From positions 202,207 through 266,206 of the forward strand of contig BDIU01000140.1 of assembly GCA_002118135.1 (NCBI GenBank): a stretch of DNA of 64,000 nt, in the 5' to 3' direction. This stretch comes from Trebouxia sp. TZW2008. Lineage: Eukaryota; Chlorophyta; Trebouxiophyceae; Trebouxiales; Trebouxiaceae. Shown in pieces: positions 1-12,348 of this stretch. Both the position numbers and the translations under genes were made by a program. The notes beneath the pieces are model-generated. The model saw only the letters and a program-made list of their open reading frames with translations. It made no database searches and was not told the origin of the DNA. Positions within the stretch are counted from its first letter, which is position 1. Each line of letters opens with the position of its first letter.

Positions 1-149
1 TTTCAGAACTGGCGGCGTCATCCTGCCCTCTCAATGACTCATCCTCAGGGATTGTGGCCAGGGCTGCTCCTTGCTGCCCCAATATGGGCTGCTGGGCATC
101 TGACGCACACACATCATGGACAAGCCCTGCTTGCTGCTGCTGCTGCTGT

Positions 150-985
150 TGGGACTGGCCAGGCGTTTCTGTCTGTACCAGCCCGTTTGCCTGCTGCTGT
201 GGCTCACTAGCGCCCAGTAGTGATGCTGTCTTTGTCAGACTGCGGCTTTCTTCCTGAGGCTTGCCCCCTGCATGTGGTGCAGTGAGTCAGGTTTGAACCG
301 ATGCCTACCATGTGCCTACTGCTGCTGTTGAGACTAGCAGCCTGTTTGCCTGCTGCTGTGGCTCACTTGCTCCTAGCAGGGATGCTGTCTTGGTCACACT
401 GCGGCTGTCCTCCTGGGGCTTGTTTCCTGCACATGGTGCAATGAGTCAGATCAGAATCATTGCCCACCACATGACTGCTGCTTGATGCTGTGGCTCACTA
501 GCGCCTAGCAGTGATGCTATCTTTGTCACACTGGGGCTGTCCTCCTCAGGCTTATCCCCTGCACGTGGTGAAGTGAGTCAGATCACAACTGTTGTCAACC
601 ACATGACTGCCGCTTGATGCTTGCTGCTGCGGCTCACTAGCGCCTAGCAAGGATGCTGTCTTTGTCACACTGCAACTGTCCTCCTGAGGCTTATGCCCTG
701 CATGTGGTGCAGTGAGTCAGATCAGAACCATTGCCCACCGCATGACTGCTGCTTGATGCTATAGCTCACTGGCGCCCAGCAGTGATGCTGTCTTTGTTAC
801 ACTGCAGCTGTCCCGCTTGAGGCTTCTCTCCTGCACGTGGTGCGACGAGTCAAATCAGAGTCATTGCTCACCACATGACTGCTGCTTCATGCTGTGGCTC
901 ATCAGCGCCCAGCAGTGATGCTGTCTTTGACATGCCACTGCTGACATCCTGAGGCTTCTCTTCTGCATGTAGTACAAGATGCCAG
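150..985. repeat. ~135-bp tandem array of exon-like units
   Basis: The phrase GATGCTGTCTTTGTCACACT recurs with small changes near 222, 381, 511, 650, 785 and 918, a spacing of about 130-160 bp, so roughly six diverged tandem units are present. On the minus strand each unit can be read as a short peptide containing a variant of TASLLGASEP, with a CAG before it and a GTGGG after it. The unit may therefore be a duplicated exon plus a short intron. I could not chain the units in frame, so coding status is open. It could be the 3' end of the WD40 gene or an independent array. Confidence 0.7.
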
Positions 986-1130
986 GTCAACGCGGTTAAG
1001 ACTAGAGTGAACAGGTGTGGCAGTGAAGCATCATTTGATTGAGGACCTCTGGGCGTCTTTGGACAAATACATAACTCTGCTATGGAGATGTGAGGGACCA
1101 TGTTGCAGGTGCTAGGACATTCTGATGGTA

Positions 1131-1232
1131 GTGACAATGCAATGGGAAACCGAGAACTGCATTCTGACTGTAGAAGTACCTCTGAGTAAGTAGACATAAG
1201 GGCATGTAGACATGATGACAAGTTATAAGTAC
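1131..1232. mobile_element. Partial copy of MITE family A
   Basis: About 100 bp resemble the inner part of the full MITE-A copies. Shared blocks include CTGCATTCTGACTG, GTACCTCTGAGTAAG and ATAAGTA near the end. The terminal inverted repeats are not preserved, so this is a decayed fragment. Confidence 0.5.
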
Positions 1233-1299
1233 CCAGCGCAGTTGTCAACAGAAGCAATGACTGCACCTGCAAGGGACTGCAGGCGGCCCAAACTTCGTT

Positions 1300-2420
1300 T
1301 CCTGGACATGGTCTTCTTCAGGGTGCCCCGCTTGCTGAAGGAGAAGCAGGGTAGGGCGGGGGGCCGGGAGTCCCCCTCCTGGTGCAGGAAAGCATCTGGG
1401 GCTGACACCACCCTCAAGGCCTTGGCCATAAAGCTGGACAGGCCCTCCACCTCCCCTTGCTCACTGCCACTGCTGCTGCCACTGTCACTATGACTGTCAC
1501 TGCACATTGCCAGCCAGAGGTTGCAGGCAGTCATTGAAGACTGGACACATGTGTGACAAGGGCGCTAGTCTGAAGGGCAAGGCACACGGCGGGGGCGGGG
1601 GATCCCCTCCTGATGCAGGAAGGCATCTGGGGCTGACACCACTCTCAAGGCCTTGGCCATGAAGCTGGACAGCCCTAACGCCTCCCCTTGCTCGCTGCCG
1701 CTGCTGCTGCCGCTGCTGCTGCCGCTGCTGCTGCCGCTATCACTGCGTGTTGTAAGCAGTTGATGACTGGATGCACATGTAAGGATGCCAGCCCGACTTG
1801 CATGAAGTTGAACAATGCAACCACGGGCCCTCCCCTTGCTCACTGCCACTGCTGCTGCCACTGTCACTGCGCACAGCAAGCCAATGATTACAGGCAATCA
1901 CTGAAGAATGGATCCCAACAGAAGGAAACCATTTAGCTTGAAGGGCTGGAAGGGTGGCAAGGGTCCCCCTCCTGGTGCAGAATGGCATCAGGAGCTGACA
2001 CCACCCTTAAGGCCTTGGCCATGAAGCTGGACAGGCCTGCCATCTCCCCTAGCTCACTGCCACTGCTGCTGCCATTGCTGCTGTCACTGTCACTGCACAT
2101 TGCAAGCCAGACCTTGCAGGTACTTGCTTATAATGCATGTGTGAAGAAACCAGCCACTCTTGCATAAACCGGGGATAGGCCAGCCATTTCTGTTAGCTGA
2201 CTGCCACTGCTACTGCTGTTGCTGCTGCCACTGTCACTGCACATTGCAGGCCACATGTCATGAATTGGATGCGCTAGTGCGGAACCATTCAGTTTTAGTG
2301 CAGGCAGGTGCTTCAGATTGAATGAGACCACAAAGGAGCCAGCCAGCCTAGCATGCAGCTGGACAGGCCAGCCACCTCCTGTGGCTCACTGCCGTTGCTG
2401 ATGGCACTGTCACTGCTCAA
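1300..2420 (-). repeat. Tandem Ser/Gly exon-like units with CTG/CCG runs
   Basis: Four related segments (about 1373-1510, 1605-1745, 1963-2105 and 2345-2420) plus shorter copies near 1830 and 2190 share a minus-strand reading of the type SSFMAKALRVVSAPDAF followed upstream by SGSSSGS and LHQEG. The CTGCTGCCG run at about 1697-1738 gives the longest Ser/Gly tract. The repeated peptide-like reading suggests duplicated exons, possibly the C-terminal end of the neighbouring WD40 gene, but linkage is not shown. Microsatellite slippage may explain the differences in tract length. Confidence 0.55.
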
Positions 2421-2576
2421 TGCAAGACAGAAAAATGTGAGTAGTGAATTTGAAAACCTCTCAAGTGATCCTGTCAAAGAAGCAGTTGCAGCCAAACATG
2501 AGGCAACACAGCAAGGCTTGCATTGTAAGCTGAAGCAGCGTCACAACTTTGGCAGTCCATGCATACCTGATAGCAG

Positions 2577-5500
2577 ATGACTCGCTCCCGCTGTCTCCGC
2601 CTTCCTCAACCTGTGCATCCTCGCCTGGGACAGCAGCTGAGTCATCTGTGCCCGCAGCAGCACTTGCACTCATAATTTTTTGCATTGAGTCTTGAGTTGC
2701 ACTGCTTGGAAGCTTAGGCGATGCAGCTGTGCTTTGGTCTTCTTGAATGAGCTCCTTGTTGAGTCGCCTCAGGGTTTGATGCAGTGAGGGAGTGCTGTGT
2801 GTGGCAGCTCTGCAGCAGCAAATGACAAGGTGTGTAAACACAATGTATGGTAACTGAGATCAACCAGTGTTACTGTTGAATGCATGTGAAGCTTACTTGT
2901 GGACCGACACACAGACAATCTAGCAGCCGATTAGGGACTGCATCAGCCAGGGAATGATGCCCACCATAGTGGGCAGCAGCCTGGGTCAGCAATACTGCAT
3001 AGGAACAACAGTTTAGACTTGCACGCCAATCACAGAGGTTTAGTACAGCATGCGACCACCTGCGTATCCCAGCTGCAAGCTGAGCTCTCATATCTGCACT
3101 GGACGCCTGTTGCTCATCAAGCCCAATCTCTTCTTCCTGTCCATGCCCAGCTGCTTCTGCTGCACTGATGCCTACAGCTCCCCCAGAATCTGGCTCTGCA
3201 AAGCCAACCTTGTGTCCTGCTGCACTGCCGCTGCCTCTGCTTGCATGGCTGCTCAGCAGTGTATTGCTCACACCGGCAGCAGCAGCTGTGGCCGCAGCTG
3301 TGGCCACAGCTGCATCACCAGCTGCAGTTCTGCCTGGAATGCAGCTTGCTGCACTGTGACTGTAATCAGCTGCATCTACACTCCCTTTCACATCATCAGC
3401 ACCGCTGCTTGGCCCATGCAATGCTGTCAAGGCTGCAGCAGACGGTGTGTCCTCGCCAGCAGCTGAAGATGCATGAGGGCCACTGCTCTGATCCTGGCTG
3501 TCAGGTGATTTAAACCGTTGCCAAGCTTTGGATGCAGTTGCAAGCTTGGCGACAACCGCAACAGGTGAGGCGTCTGCCTTGGTGATTGTGTCTTCAAAGA
3601 TGGACAGTCTTGCGTCTGAGCCCAGGGTCTGTAGGTGCTGCAGCATGTCTGGCTGCATGAGGTCTTGAGCCATGCTGAGCTGTGTGGACAGTCCTGAAAG
3701 CTGCACCTTGTCTGACACCTGGAATGAAGCAAACACCAGCTGACAAGTTGAACTTCATGCCACAGGGGACAGAGGGTTTGGTGTTGGTGGACCTTGAGTG
3801 CATTGCGTTTGCATTGAGACATGCTGACACGATTGACACATCAGCTTCCAGAACTGACTATGCTACAGCAAGATGATACTCAGTCCAGATGTACATCCCT
3901 GCTGGCATTTGTGATATGCACCCACAGCACGATGCAGTTGAAGTACCTGCGCCAGAGTTTACTGGCAAGCTAATGCAAGGCGCTTGCTGGAATTCTTTAG
4001 CAACACATTGCTTGCCACAATGCACTGCACGCTGCTGGTTGTTTCGGGTATGCATCTGCACTTCACTGCATGGAATGTACCTGGGCCAGCGTCTGCTGCC
4101 GAGCCAAAGCAAGGCGCTTGCTAGAAGAAGAGCTGACTAGATGCTGACTCAATGGCTGCACTGGGCCTGCATTCAATGGCGGCTGTTGCTGCTGCGGTTT
4201 ATTGTGTTCTGTCACCAGCATCGCCATCTCTTCTGCCGTCAGCAGTGCATAGCTGTCAGCACGGATGACCACCAGCTTCTGAGCAAGTGCTGCAACTATG
4301 TCGCCTTTGTCATTGAGGAAGCTGACCGAGAAGATGGGCTCCAGGAGGTGCATAGTGCGCTTCAACCGCTTGCGCCTGTCATACACCTGAAGCATCGCGC
4401 AAGCAGCTTGACATCACCTGGCTGACATTGCACACGCTTATTAATTTTGGGAATTGTTGACATTGCCACTGTAATGTGACAAAACCAATCACCAAACACG
4501 CCAGCCCTGACATGTGTCTGGCAGCCAACAAACAACCTTACAGAGGAATGCACACCATGTTCATCTGAGCCTACAGAGATGAAGTACATGACAGCAGCAT
4601 GGACGCTGACGCCAGTCACTGGGCCATCATGATCTTCCATCTTGAAGCAACCAGACACAGCAATGACACCAAACAGCCGCACAACTGGGCCATACCTTGA
4701 CTAGGCCATCTGAGCCTGTAAAGATGAATTACCTGACAGCAGCATGGGCACTGAGGCCAGTTACCGGCCCATCATGGTCTTCCTTGTCATATCCCATCAT
4801 GCAACCATTGCTATCACACAGTCTTCAAGACGAGTGCACACCTTGACCAAGCCATCTGAGCCTGCAGAGATGAAGTGCCTGAGGGCTACATGAGCACTGA
4901 GGCCAGTCACCGGCCCATCATGATCTTCCATCTTAGGGCTCACTAGCAGATCCCCTGTGTCCATGTTCACCAGGTGCACCCCCCCTGCATCACCCCCCAG
5001 CACCGCCACCTCCCCCATCACCTCTATGTGGGTTAGCCTTTCACTGAACCTGAAGCAAGTGACAGAGCAGCTTAAGTTTGTATATGCAACAGGTTAATCG
5101 TGGCAATGGTGGCAAGCACTGCCAAATGCATCCCCCAGGCATCAACACCTAGCACCGTCACCTCCCTCATCACCTTTATGTGGGTCAGCCTTTCACTGAA
5201 CCTGACGCGCACACATGATGCCCATCAACACCTTGTTGCTGATCGGCCACTTGCTGACTGTTCCTTCTACAATGACTTCTTGTTGTAGGGACACTCAATG
5301 TAAGCACATTCTCGATGTAAGGACAGCACAATCAGAAACCCAGTACTGTCCTCTGACTGTAATAGCACCTCTGAGGGACGATGCCTCAACTCAAGGACAA
5401 TTACATTAGAAATGAAAGCAGTCGTTACAAAGAGAAGTCACTGTATCCAGATGCACAGCAAAGTCCTAGGGTATGTGCAACACAAGACTTGAAGCAGTCA

Positions 5501-8500
5501 AGCATGGACGAAAGTGCCTTGCGCAACACTCAACACATCAATGTGAGACAGGATGGAGTTGAGTTTCTTGCCACGTACGAGCAGTCTGTAACCAGGCATT
5601 AGCTTCTTATGTGGTTCTGTGCAGGCTGGATGCAGGATGCAAAGGCATGTTTCGAAATGGAGTCAGATGCATACACACCTGAGCTCTCTGAGAACACGAT
5701 GGCCGCGCATGTGCCACACCTTTAGCAGATCGCTGCTTGTTGTGACCATGCGCTGCCGACCAGCATCAACCGTCAGCAGGTCAATCGGGTCACCCCTGTG
5801 AACACGCTTGACAATCATGATAAAGATCTGATCACGTACACTATATTGTGCCGCAGCTGATTTCTGCTAGAAACCAATCATGGATTGACAGCAGGTCAAT
5901 TGGGTGGTCCGTGTAGATACACTCAACAGTCTTGAAAGAGATCTGATCACAAACACTGTGTCAACACTGAATTTCCGCTAGAAACTGATCAGGGACTGAC
6001 ATGCAACATGGTGATGCAAGGCAACTGACTGCAAATGTGTGTAACATGCACGCGATGCTTATGCTGTACATGTGGAACTCATGATGATTGGCAACACAGC
6101 ACAGATGCACTGTCTGTTGTTCAAAGCATGGTGTTTTCATGATGCTCAATTCCAGAGCAGTATCGACAGTATGAGATGACTTGTTTAACTTGGGTGAAGC
6201 GCTTTGAGCAGGATCAGGGTGAGAGTAGGAGTGCTGGGCATGCTTGTGGGCTGGGAAGCACAGCATGATCTTCATGCACTTGTGACCAGTGGCAACACTG
6301 TGTATTGGCTTGTCAAGCTTGACTCAAGACATGTGAATTTGAGCAGGATACAGCTAAAAGCAGGAGTGTAGAGCATGCCTGTGGGCTGGGAAGCACAGCA
6401 TGATCTGGCCTCCATGAGCAGCATCCAAGAACAAGCAGTCCCCAGCTCTGGTACCCACAACAACATGATCACTGCACTGCCCCTCAGCAGTCAGCGTCAA
6501 ACCTGCACAAGACATGTCAAGCTGAGCAGTGTTGGCTAAGAGCAGAAGTGTTGGGCATGCCTGTGGGCTGGGAAGCACAACATGATCTGGCCTCCATGAG
6601 CAGCATCCAAGAACAAGCAGTCCCCAGCTCTGGAACCCACAACAACATGATCACTGCATTGCTCCTCAGCAGTCAAGGTCAAACCTGCACACGAAATGCG
6701 TTGTATGCAAGGCCACAATCTGCCGCAGAGATTGCATACTGGCTTCCTTTGCCAACAGCAATCCTGAAGTGGTATGTCAGCAGAGGACAGCGCAGCATGT
6801 TTGTGCTGTACAAACGCAAGCTGAAGTGAAGCATGACAAAGCACCTTTTCTCCAGACTCAAGTGGTTGCAAAAGCAGTGAGGGCATCACCAGGTAATCAA
6901 CCTGTGCTAGGCAACATGCTTGAGCTCCAGAGGCTACTGTAGCTGACTCTTTTCAAACCCTTGTTTGGACTATTATGCTCCCTTGCTGCTGTCTGAGGGC
7001 CACGCCACATGGGTCAGGACTGTCATGCGGATTTCAAAGCAGTGCATCACCGTACCCAATTCTCAATACTCAATACATAACACGTAATATATGGTGCTTG
7101 AGAGTGCGAACTACTGAGATCCAGTGCAACTTGTGAACTACGTAGTACATTGACGCCAATACGCAGTAGACAATACGCAAGTATTCTGAAGTATCAATCA
7201 CTGAACTCGAGGTGTGGTGATTCACTGGTCCAGTCGGCCTGACCTTGCAGCTCAGCAAGCTTGGGGCTCAGTGATCCTCTCGGCACAAGTGCAATGCTGA
7301 GCGCCAAATCCTTGTGGTTGGGAGTAAGCTTGTCCCAAACAGCAGTGAGTGTAGGAGCTCTGTCATCGTGCATGTTCCAGACGTGAATGTGGCCATTGGA
7401 CAGCAGCACATATGCCTTCCTTTGAGACAAGTCCACTCTGCACAGTCAGTCGCATGGTAAGAATATGAGAGCTATGCGCAGCGTGTCGAGTCACAAAAAT
7501 GCTGCAAGGTCAGGCTCAGGGTGCTCTCAGTACCATCATATGCACCATGCATACTGACTGCTGAGGCAGCTGCATATTTGCTGCCTTAATGACAGTTTTT
7601 GGGTAGGTCACAATATGTGTACTCACACGTTGATGTCTACAGGAAGTGATCTTGCACAAGACCCAATCATGCTGCGCATGAGCTGCTTTCAAGATGCATG
7701 CCTCTTTCAGGATGTGCTCACAATGCATCATCACACTTTGTTGCATGCACATCGCCCCTGCTCTGCACTGACTTAATTACCCTCCTGTACACAGAGTTCC
7801 ACAAAGGGACATCTAGGCAGGAGAGGGAACAGGCCCAGGGCGCAGGGGTGGGGGAGGAGATAGTGGGGGGACCTGAGGGAGAAGGCGTGAGGGGGGGCCC
7901 AGGGGGCTCGACCTGACATGTTTGGGCAATATTACAACTGTGTGATTGCCAGGCGGGGTTGTGGGGGCGAGGCAAGAGGGAATATGGTGGGGTTGATACC
8001 TGACATATCTTGGAGATCTGATGGACAGCTGTGGGAGCGTGACTGTGGTATCTGCAGATGTGACAGGGTCCCAGATGCGCACACACCCATCTTCAAAGCT
8101 CATCAGCAGGGAGCCGTCCTCTAACAAGTCCAGCTGGCGGGGCTGCGAGTTGCAATTGCGGAAGGGCTTGAACAAATGCTGCAGCCGCATCGCACACACC
8201 TGCAGACAGACCGATGCATGATTGGTATGTTGCAGGATGAATGTCAACATGGTTGACAACTGTAGGTGATAAGCATCTAGCAGCAAGGTAAAGTTCTGTA
8301 AGCAAAATAGTGACACAATGCGTCAGCTGTCAGTACGTACCAAGGCGAAGCTTTTGGCATGGGTGCGGCTTTGTGTTGCATGTGATGAGCATGCAAGCAA
8401 AATGCAGGTCCAGGCAATCGCAGCGTTTGGAATCAAAATGACAGAAGAGCCTTTGACAAGATTTGAGCCCTTTCCATCGCAAAGACAGCAAAAAGCTCAT

Positions 8501-10627
8501 GTGTGTTACTTCCACAGAGAAACTGCTGCAGAATGCCTTGCCTTGTCAGCTTTGCAATATCATAAGGACAATGCACAGTCATCCTGCAGAGCTTGTTACA
8601 GCAGCAGTCCTTCGCAAGGGCCCCTGTCATTCATCACAGCTATCTCACCTCACGGCCAGAGAAGAAGAAGAAGTCATCAGTGTCTGTGAATGTGAGGCCT
8701 TGGACAGACCTCTCATGCTTGTAGCGGTACACTTCTCCCAGAGTGTCCAGCTGCCACAGACTGATGGTGCCATCAGCAACAGCCATCAAAATGGACTGCT
8801 GGCTGGGGTGCAGGCTGATGCTCTGAATGGGGGATGCTGTCTGAGCAAACATTTGCATGAACTGCAACTCGCCATTTGACTCCAATGCCCATAACTGCAA
8901 AACAGGCTTATGTAAATGGAATGCATCACAGGGACGATGTTGGCTGAGAGCATGCATGCTGAGCATGAAAATGCTGACAATATGCAGTCTTGATGAGTCA
9001 ATGCTCAAGCTGTCAGCTACATTCGCGACCGCTGCATATGCTCAATCGTGACGCAAAGCCTGTGTGCGTATGATTTATAGTACTTCAGCGTCACTGCCAG
9101 CAGAGTTGAGAACAGCTGTTGCATGGCTGTCAGGGCTTATGCAATGCAAAGTCAAGTACATCGCATGCTGCATCACAAATCATCATCACGCCTTAATCAG
9201 ATGCAGTGGCAGCTTCAATCAAGTCATCAAAAGCACCAGCTTCATGCAGATCAAGTGTTACAGTACTTTCTCTTTGTAAGGACATTTGATATATGGACAC
9301 TCTTGATGTGATGACAAGGCAGTTAGGAGCCAATCGCTGCATCCTGACTGCAGTGGCATCTGCAAAGGACGATACAATATAAGGACGTTCTTCTTGGTAA
9401 TCAGCGCAGTCATTATAAAGAGCAAACACTGTAGTCCTGTTACCTTGGCTGTCATGTCATGGGAACCAGTGATGATATGGTGGGTTCCAGGAGGATGCAC
9501 AACGGCTGTGACAAGTTGCTTGTGAATGGCCTCCCAGTTGTTGATGCGCTCTCCAGTGTCGATGCGGAAACCATACACAGAGCCCTTGATGGGAACATAC
9601 AACACCTGAAGATCCTGCTGCAGGAAAACTTGCTGGCACCAGTCTGCTTGCTTGTTGAGCCCTGCAGCTCTTGGAACCCTGTGCTGGTTTGCTCCTGGCA
9701 CCCTGGACATTCATCACACATCAGAAGCCTGACTTGCCCATCCTTGTTCTGGCAGAGGTTGGCAGCATGCAGCATAAGGTGCAAGAGCATGGTCTACAAT
9801 GACTCACAGCATTCTGTGCATGTTATGATGGATGTCAATCTTACCGGAAGGTGACACGCTCTCGTACACTCTGGAAAGCGCCCAGCTCCCACGGTGGTGC
9901 CTTGCCCCCTTTCAGCTTGGATGCAAATGTGGCTGAATTACCAAGTTGTTGTTTTGCTCGGGAGCCATGATTCAAGGGGGCTGCAGAGTTTTTGGCAAAT
10001 GCCTTGTAGTCAGCCTCACAATACCATGCCTTGACACCATTCCTTCCAATGGTGATGAGCTCATCATACAGGCTATTGTACAACATCTGTGTGACAACTC
10101 CGCCATGCCACCTGAAGCTTGCTTGCAAGCGGAAGTGCTCGTTGTATAGTTTAAGGGTATCATCCAGACAAGCTGCAAAGAATTGTCGGGACTTGCTGAC
10201 ATACAGAATTTGCGTAATGACGCCGTGCTGACTTTCTGTGGCACTTATGTTCAGCAATCGCTTGATCTTTGGAAAGGCTTTGTTGACCGGACCTGAGGAC
10301 AGACCCTGCAGCGAAAGAGATGGCACATTGATTTTGCATGTGCAGACCAGCTGTGACCCAGCAGAAGCGTTTCTGACGCACCCAGAGCGCAACGTTGCTG
10401 GCGTCATCAACCGACACGAAGCGCTTGTCAGCACAGCATACGGTACACTTGACGTCATTTTCATGTGGCGAGTAAGAGAAAACAGCGTGAATACCGGGCT
10501 TGAGCACGTCACCAGCACCAGCCATGGGTGCGACCAACGCATCGATGTGTCGAGGGCAAATGCTTGTTGTGTTACAATCTAGCCATTCAGGCAGGTCAAT
10601 TTCACTCCCAGAAATGAGGTCAGTCAA
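2577..10627 (-). CDS. Large WD40-repeat protein, many exons
   Basis: The proposed start is the ATG at 10625-10627 (MTDLISGSEI). Exon 1 (10382-10627) and exon 2 (9845-10305) join in frame. Further coding blocks read as WD40 strands at about 9445-9655 (TAVVHPPGTHHIITGSHD), 8650-8895 (ADGTISLWQLD), 7980-8200 (FEDGCVRIWD), 7205-7437 (LLSNGHIHVWN), 6375-6690, 5655-5805 (TTSSDLLKVWHMRGH), 4840-5020 (HFISAGSDGLVKV) and 4092-4395 (YDRRKRLKRT, FLNDKGDIVA). An Ala/Ser-rich C-terminal part follows at about 2898-3720 and 2577-2815. WD40 proteins are beta-propeller scaffolds. The layout resembles the large WDR87/WDR97-type proteins, but that is a weak guess. Internal exon boundaries are approximate. The true 3' end may lie further left, in the tandem arrays. 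Confidence 0.65.
4545..4940 (-). repeat. WD40 exon in three tandem copies, one broken
   Basis: Three minus-strand copies of one exon, about 145 bp apart, all contain EDHDGPVTG followed by a Ser/His stretch and GSD. The copy near 4840-4935 is open (HFISAGSDGLVKV). The copy near 4690-4785 carries a TAA where the first has a His codon. The copy near 4545-4640 is open but ends differently (YFISVGSDEHGV). This is an exon duplication inside the WD40 gene; the middle copy cannot be used in this frame. Confidence 0.7.
5268..5445. mobile_element. MITE family A, copy 1
   Basis: A 178-bp element whose left end reads TACAATGACTTCTTGTTGTA and whose right end is the inverted form of TACAGTGACTTCTCTTTGTA. 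It is flanked by the TA dinucleotide typical of Tc1/mariner-type targets. It has no coding capacity and lies in an intron of the WD40 gene. Confidence 0.75.
5650..5960 (-). repeat. Duplicated WD40 exon segment
   Basis: The open exon at about 5655-5805 encodes DPIDLLTVDAGRQRMV and TTSSDLLKVWHMRGH. Its upstream part, including GATCTGATCAC and the string reading GCTAGAAA(C/A)(C/T)GATCA, recurs about 110 bp away at roughly 5855-5960. Only a fragment of the exon is copied, so the second copy is a decayed duplication. Confidence 0.5.
6230..6690 (-). repeat. WD40 exon duplicated 2.3 times
   Basis: Two nearly identical exons (about 6545-6690 and 6365-6510) both read CAGLTLTAE, QCSDHVVVG, RAGDCLFLDAAHGGQ and IMLCFPAHRHA. 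A third fragment at about 6230-6275 keeps only the last block (KIMLCFPAHKHAQH). Each full copy retains an upstream CAG, so both could be spliced, which would duplicate a WD40 blade or allow alternative use. Confidence 0.75.
9259..9433. mobile_element. MITE family A, copy 2
   Basis: A 175-bp element starting TACAGTACTTTCTCTTTGTA and ending in the inverted sequence (CACTGTA), with TA at both edges. The inner part shares GCATCCTGACTGCAGT and CATTATAAAGAG with other copies. It sits in a WD40 gene intron and is not coding. Confidence 0.8.
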
Positions 10628-10713
10628 TCACACAGATAAAGCTGTCAATAAAGTCATTCTGTCATCTGTCAAAGGTCAGGTGATACAGGTCAGATGTTAA
10701 GCTAGATTCATGT

Positions 10714-11956
10714 CTACATGCTGACATATACTGTTGCCGTCAGCACACAAAAAGCAGCAACTGCCAATGTTGTGACAGTCGTCCATCCCATGCTACCAGC
10801 TCCACTCTTGTGAGCTGCATAACACACACGATCATCAGCATTCTCTGAACAAACTGTGAATGACAGCAGACAGCACCCTGTGCAACCACAACAACGTACC
10901 GGTATTGCTTGAGTTTGTGCTGCTTACGCCTGAGACTTTGACAGATCCAAATGAGGTGCCAAAGATTGAGGTGTCGCCAGAAGTCAGGGCTGTGAACAGA
11001 GCATCACGGGCTGAAGTTGCAGAAGCACTGTCAGCTCCAGTGAATGAGATTGTGTCATCCACATTCACTGAGCCCTGAGTGACAGAGTCAATAGTGACGT
11101 TAGCCAGCACATCCAACAGCTTCAGGATGTTTGCTTCCAAGGTTGTTACAAACTGCAAAACCGCACAAAATGTCAGACTTGTAAGGATAAGATTGCAGCA
11201 CTGCATAAGCTGGTACAGTGGTCGTGTTACCCTGGCCCTTTCAGTGGTGTTGAACGCAGCCACCGTGGCATAGTTACTCAGTGAAGCTGTAGACTTGATT
11301 GCAGGCACTGTTGCGCTTGTAGAGAAGCCCTCAGTAAGCACCACCTGCACATGCTATTGTTTCAAAGACATTTCTGGAAAAGGGCAGCAGGACAAGCACT
11401 TCACGCACCGAAGTAGGAGCAGGAGGGGGAGGGGGAAAGTGAGCAACAGAAGGAGGCAAGTTAGCAAGAGGGGGTGGAAGCGGAGGCACCAACCCTCCAT
11501 AGGGCAAGGGTGAGTACGTCTGGGGTCCATAAGCACCATATCTACCATATCCACCATACAAGCCACCGGCTCCTGAGCCGTACCCTTCACCGTAGTGCAT
11601 GCCAGGCGAGGAGTTCCTCGAAGCTTGCCCTGCAGAAACTACGCGATCAGGCTCTCACGGAAGGAAGCTGGCAGCAGCAAGCAAGCGGTCCACGGCAGCA
11701 GTCTGACTTGAGCAGTCAGATTGAATGTTGATATACCTGCAACCGTCCGCCATGAAGCTTGTAGGACCTGCGACAGCATTGCAGGTGTCCATACGGATTA
11801 AGAGCCACTGTGCAGCGCTGTGTCAGCGGTAAAACACAAGGAAACCAGCTGCTTGCAATCAAAGCAAGACTGTTCGATAGCAGGTTCAGTGCTTACCAGC
11901 AACAGGAAGAGTGTCTTGCCGAGAAGCCTGACGTCACTTACGATCTGCAACCTCAT
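10714..11956 (-). CDS. Small secreted Pro/Gly/Tyr-rich protein with GPI-type tail
   Basis: Six exons keep frame: 11897-11956, 11659-11807, 11409-11616, 11231-11344, 10928-11152 and 10714-10806, giving about 282 aa. The first exon is a signal-peptide-like start (MRLQIV, ending in LFLLL before a GTAAGC donor). Exon 2 is Cys-containing (DTCNAV, DGCRY, SDCSS). Exon 3 is Gly/Tyr-rich, then Pro-rich (PPPPPAPTS). Exons 4-5 carry a Ser/Thr-rich domain (VVLTEGFSTSATV, FVTTLEANIL). The last exon has SGAGS then a hydrophobic stretch to the stop, as in GPI-anchored proteins. I infer an extracellular wall or surface protein. The family is not recognised, and the use of the weak acceptor before exon 3 is the least certain join. 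Confidence 0.7.
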
Positions 11957-12348
11957 GTTTGCAAGGCGAAAGCCTTGTCCAGACCTGACGCCTTCTGTTC
12001 TCCGGACGGCAAGCTGATGCGCAGCCTTTTAAAAGCAGCTGCCAGCAGGTGCTAGTTGAGCATGAGATCACTTGAGCGCATCGATGCCTTGCAGGAGCGT
12101 GCTATGGCTGCAGTGCAAGGCGAGAGTTTGAATTCTTCGCACTGTGGCGGGCTTTGGGGACTGAGACAGGGATTGAGATTTCGCAAAACCTATTTCTAAA
12201 TCCCTAAAGGTCACACGCCAATTACGTCAATGTTTCTGTTAGTCATGACAGTTGCCCTAGTCGACGAAGCTATAATTCGCAGCGTTAATATTGGCGAAGC
12301 GCACCCGCTGTGGCAGGCTACAGGGAATATCATACAGGCTTTGCGAAG

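Noticed and set aside
1688..1936. Poly-Ala ORF on the plus strand
   Set aside because: It is the reverse reading of the CTG/CCG microsatellite inside the Ser/Gly exon-like array.
7813..7916. Pro/Ser-rich segment as a separate wall-protein gene
   Set aside because: Short, on the minus strand inside the WD40 gene, and more likely a linker exon or intron sequence of that gene.
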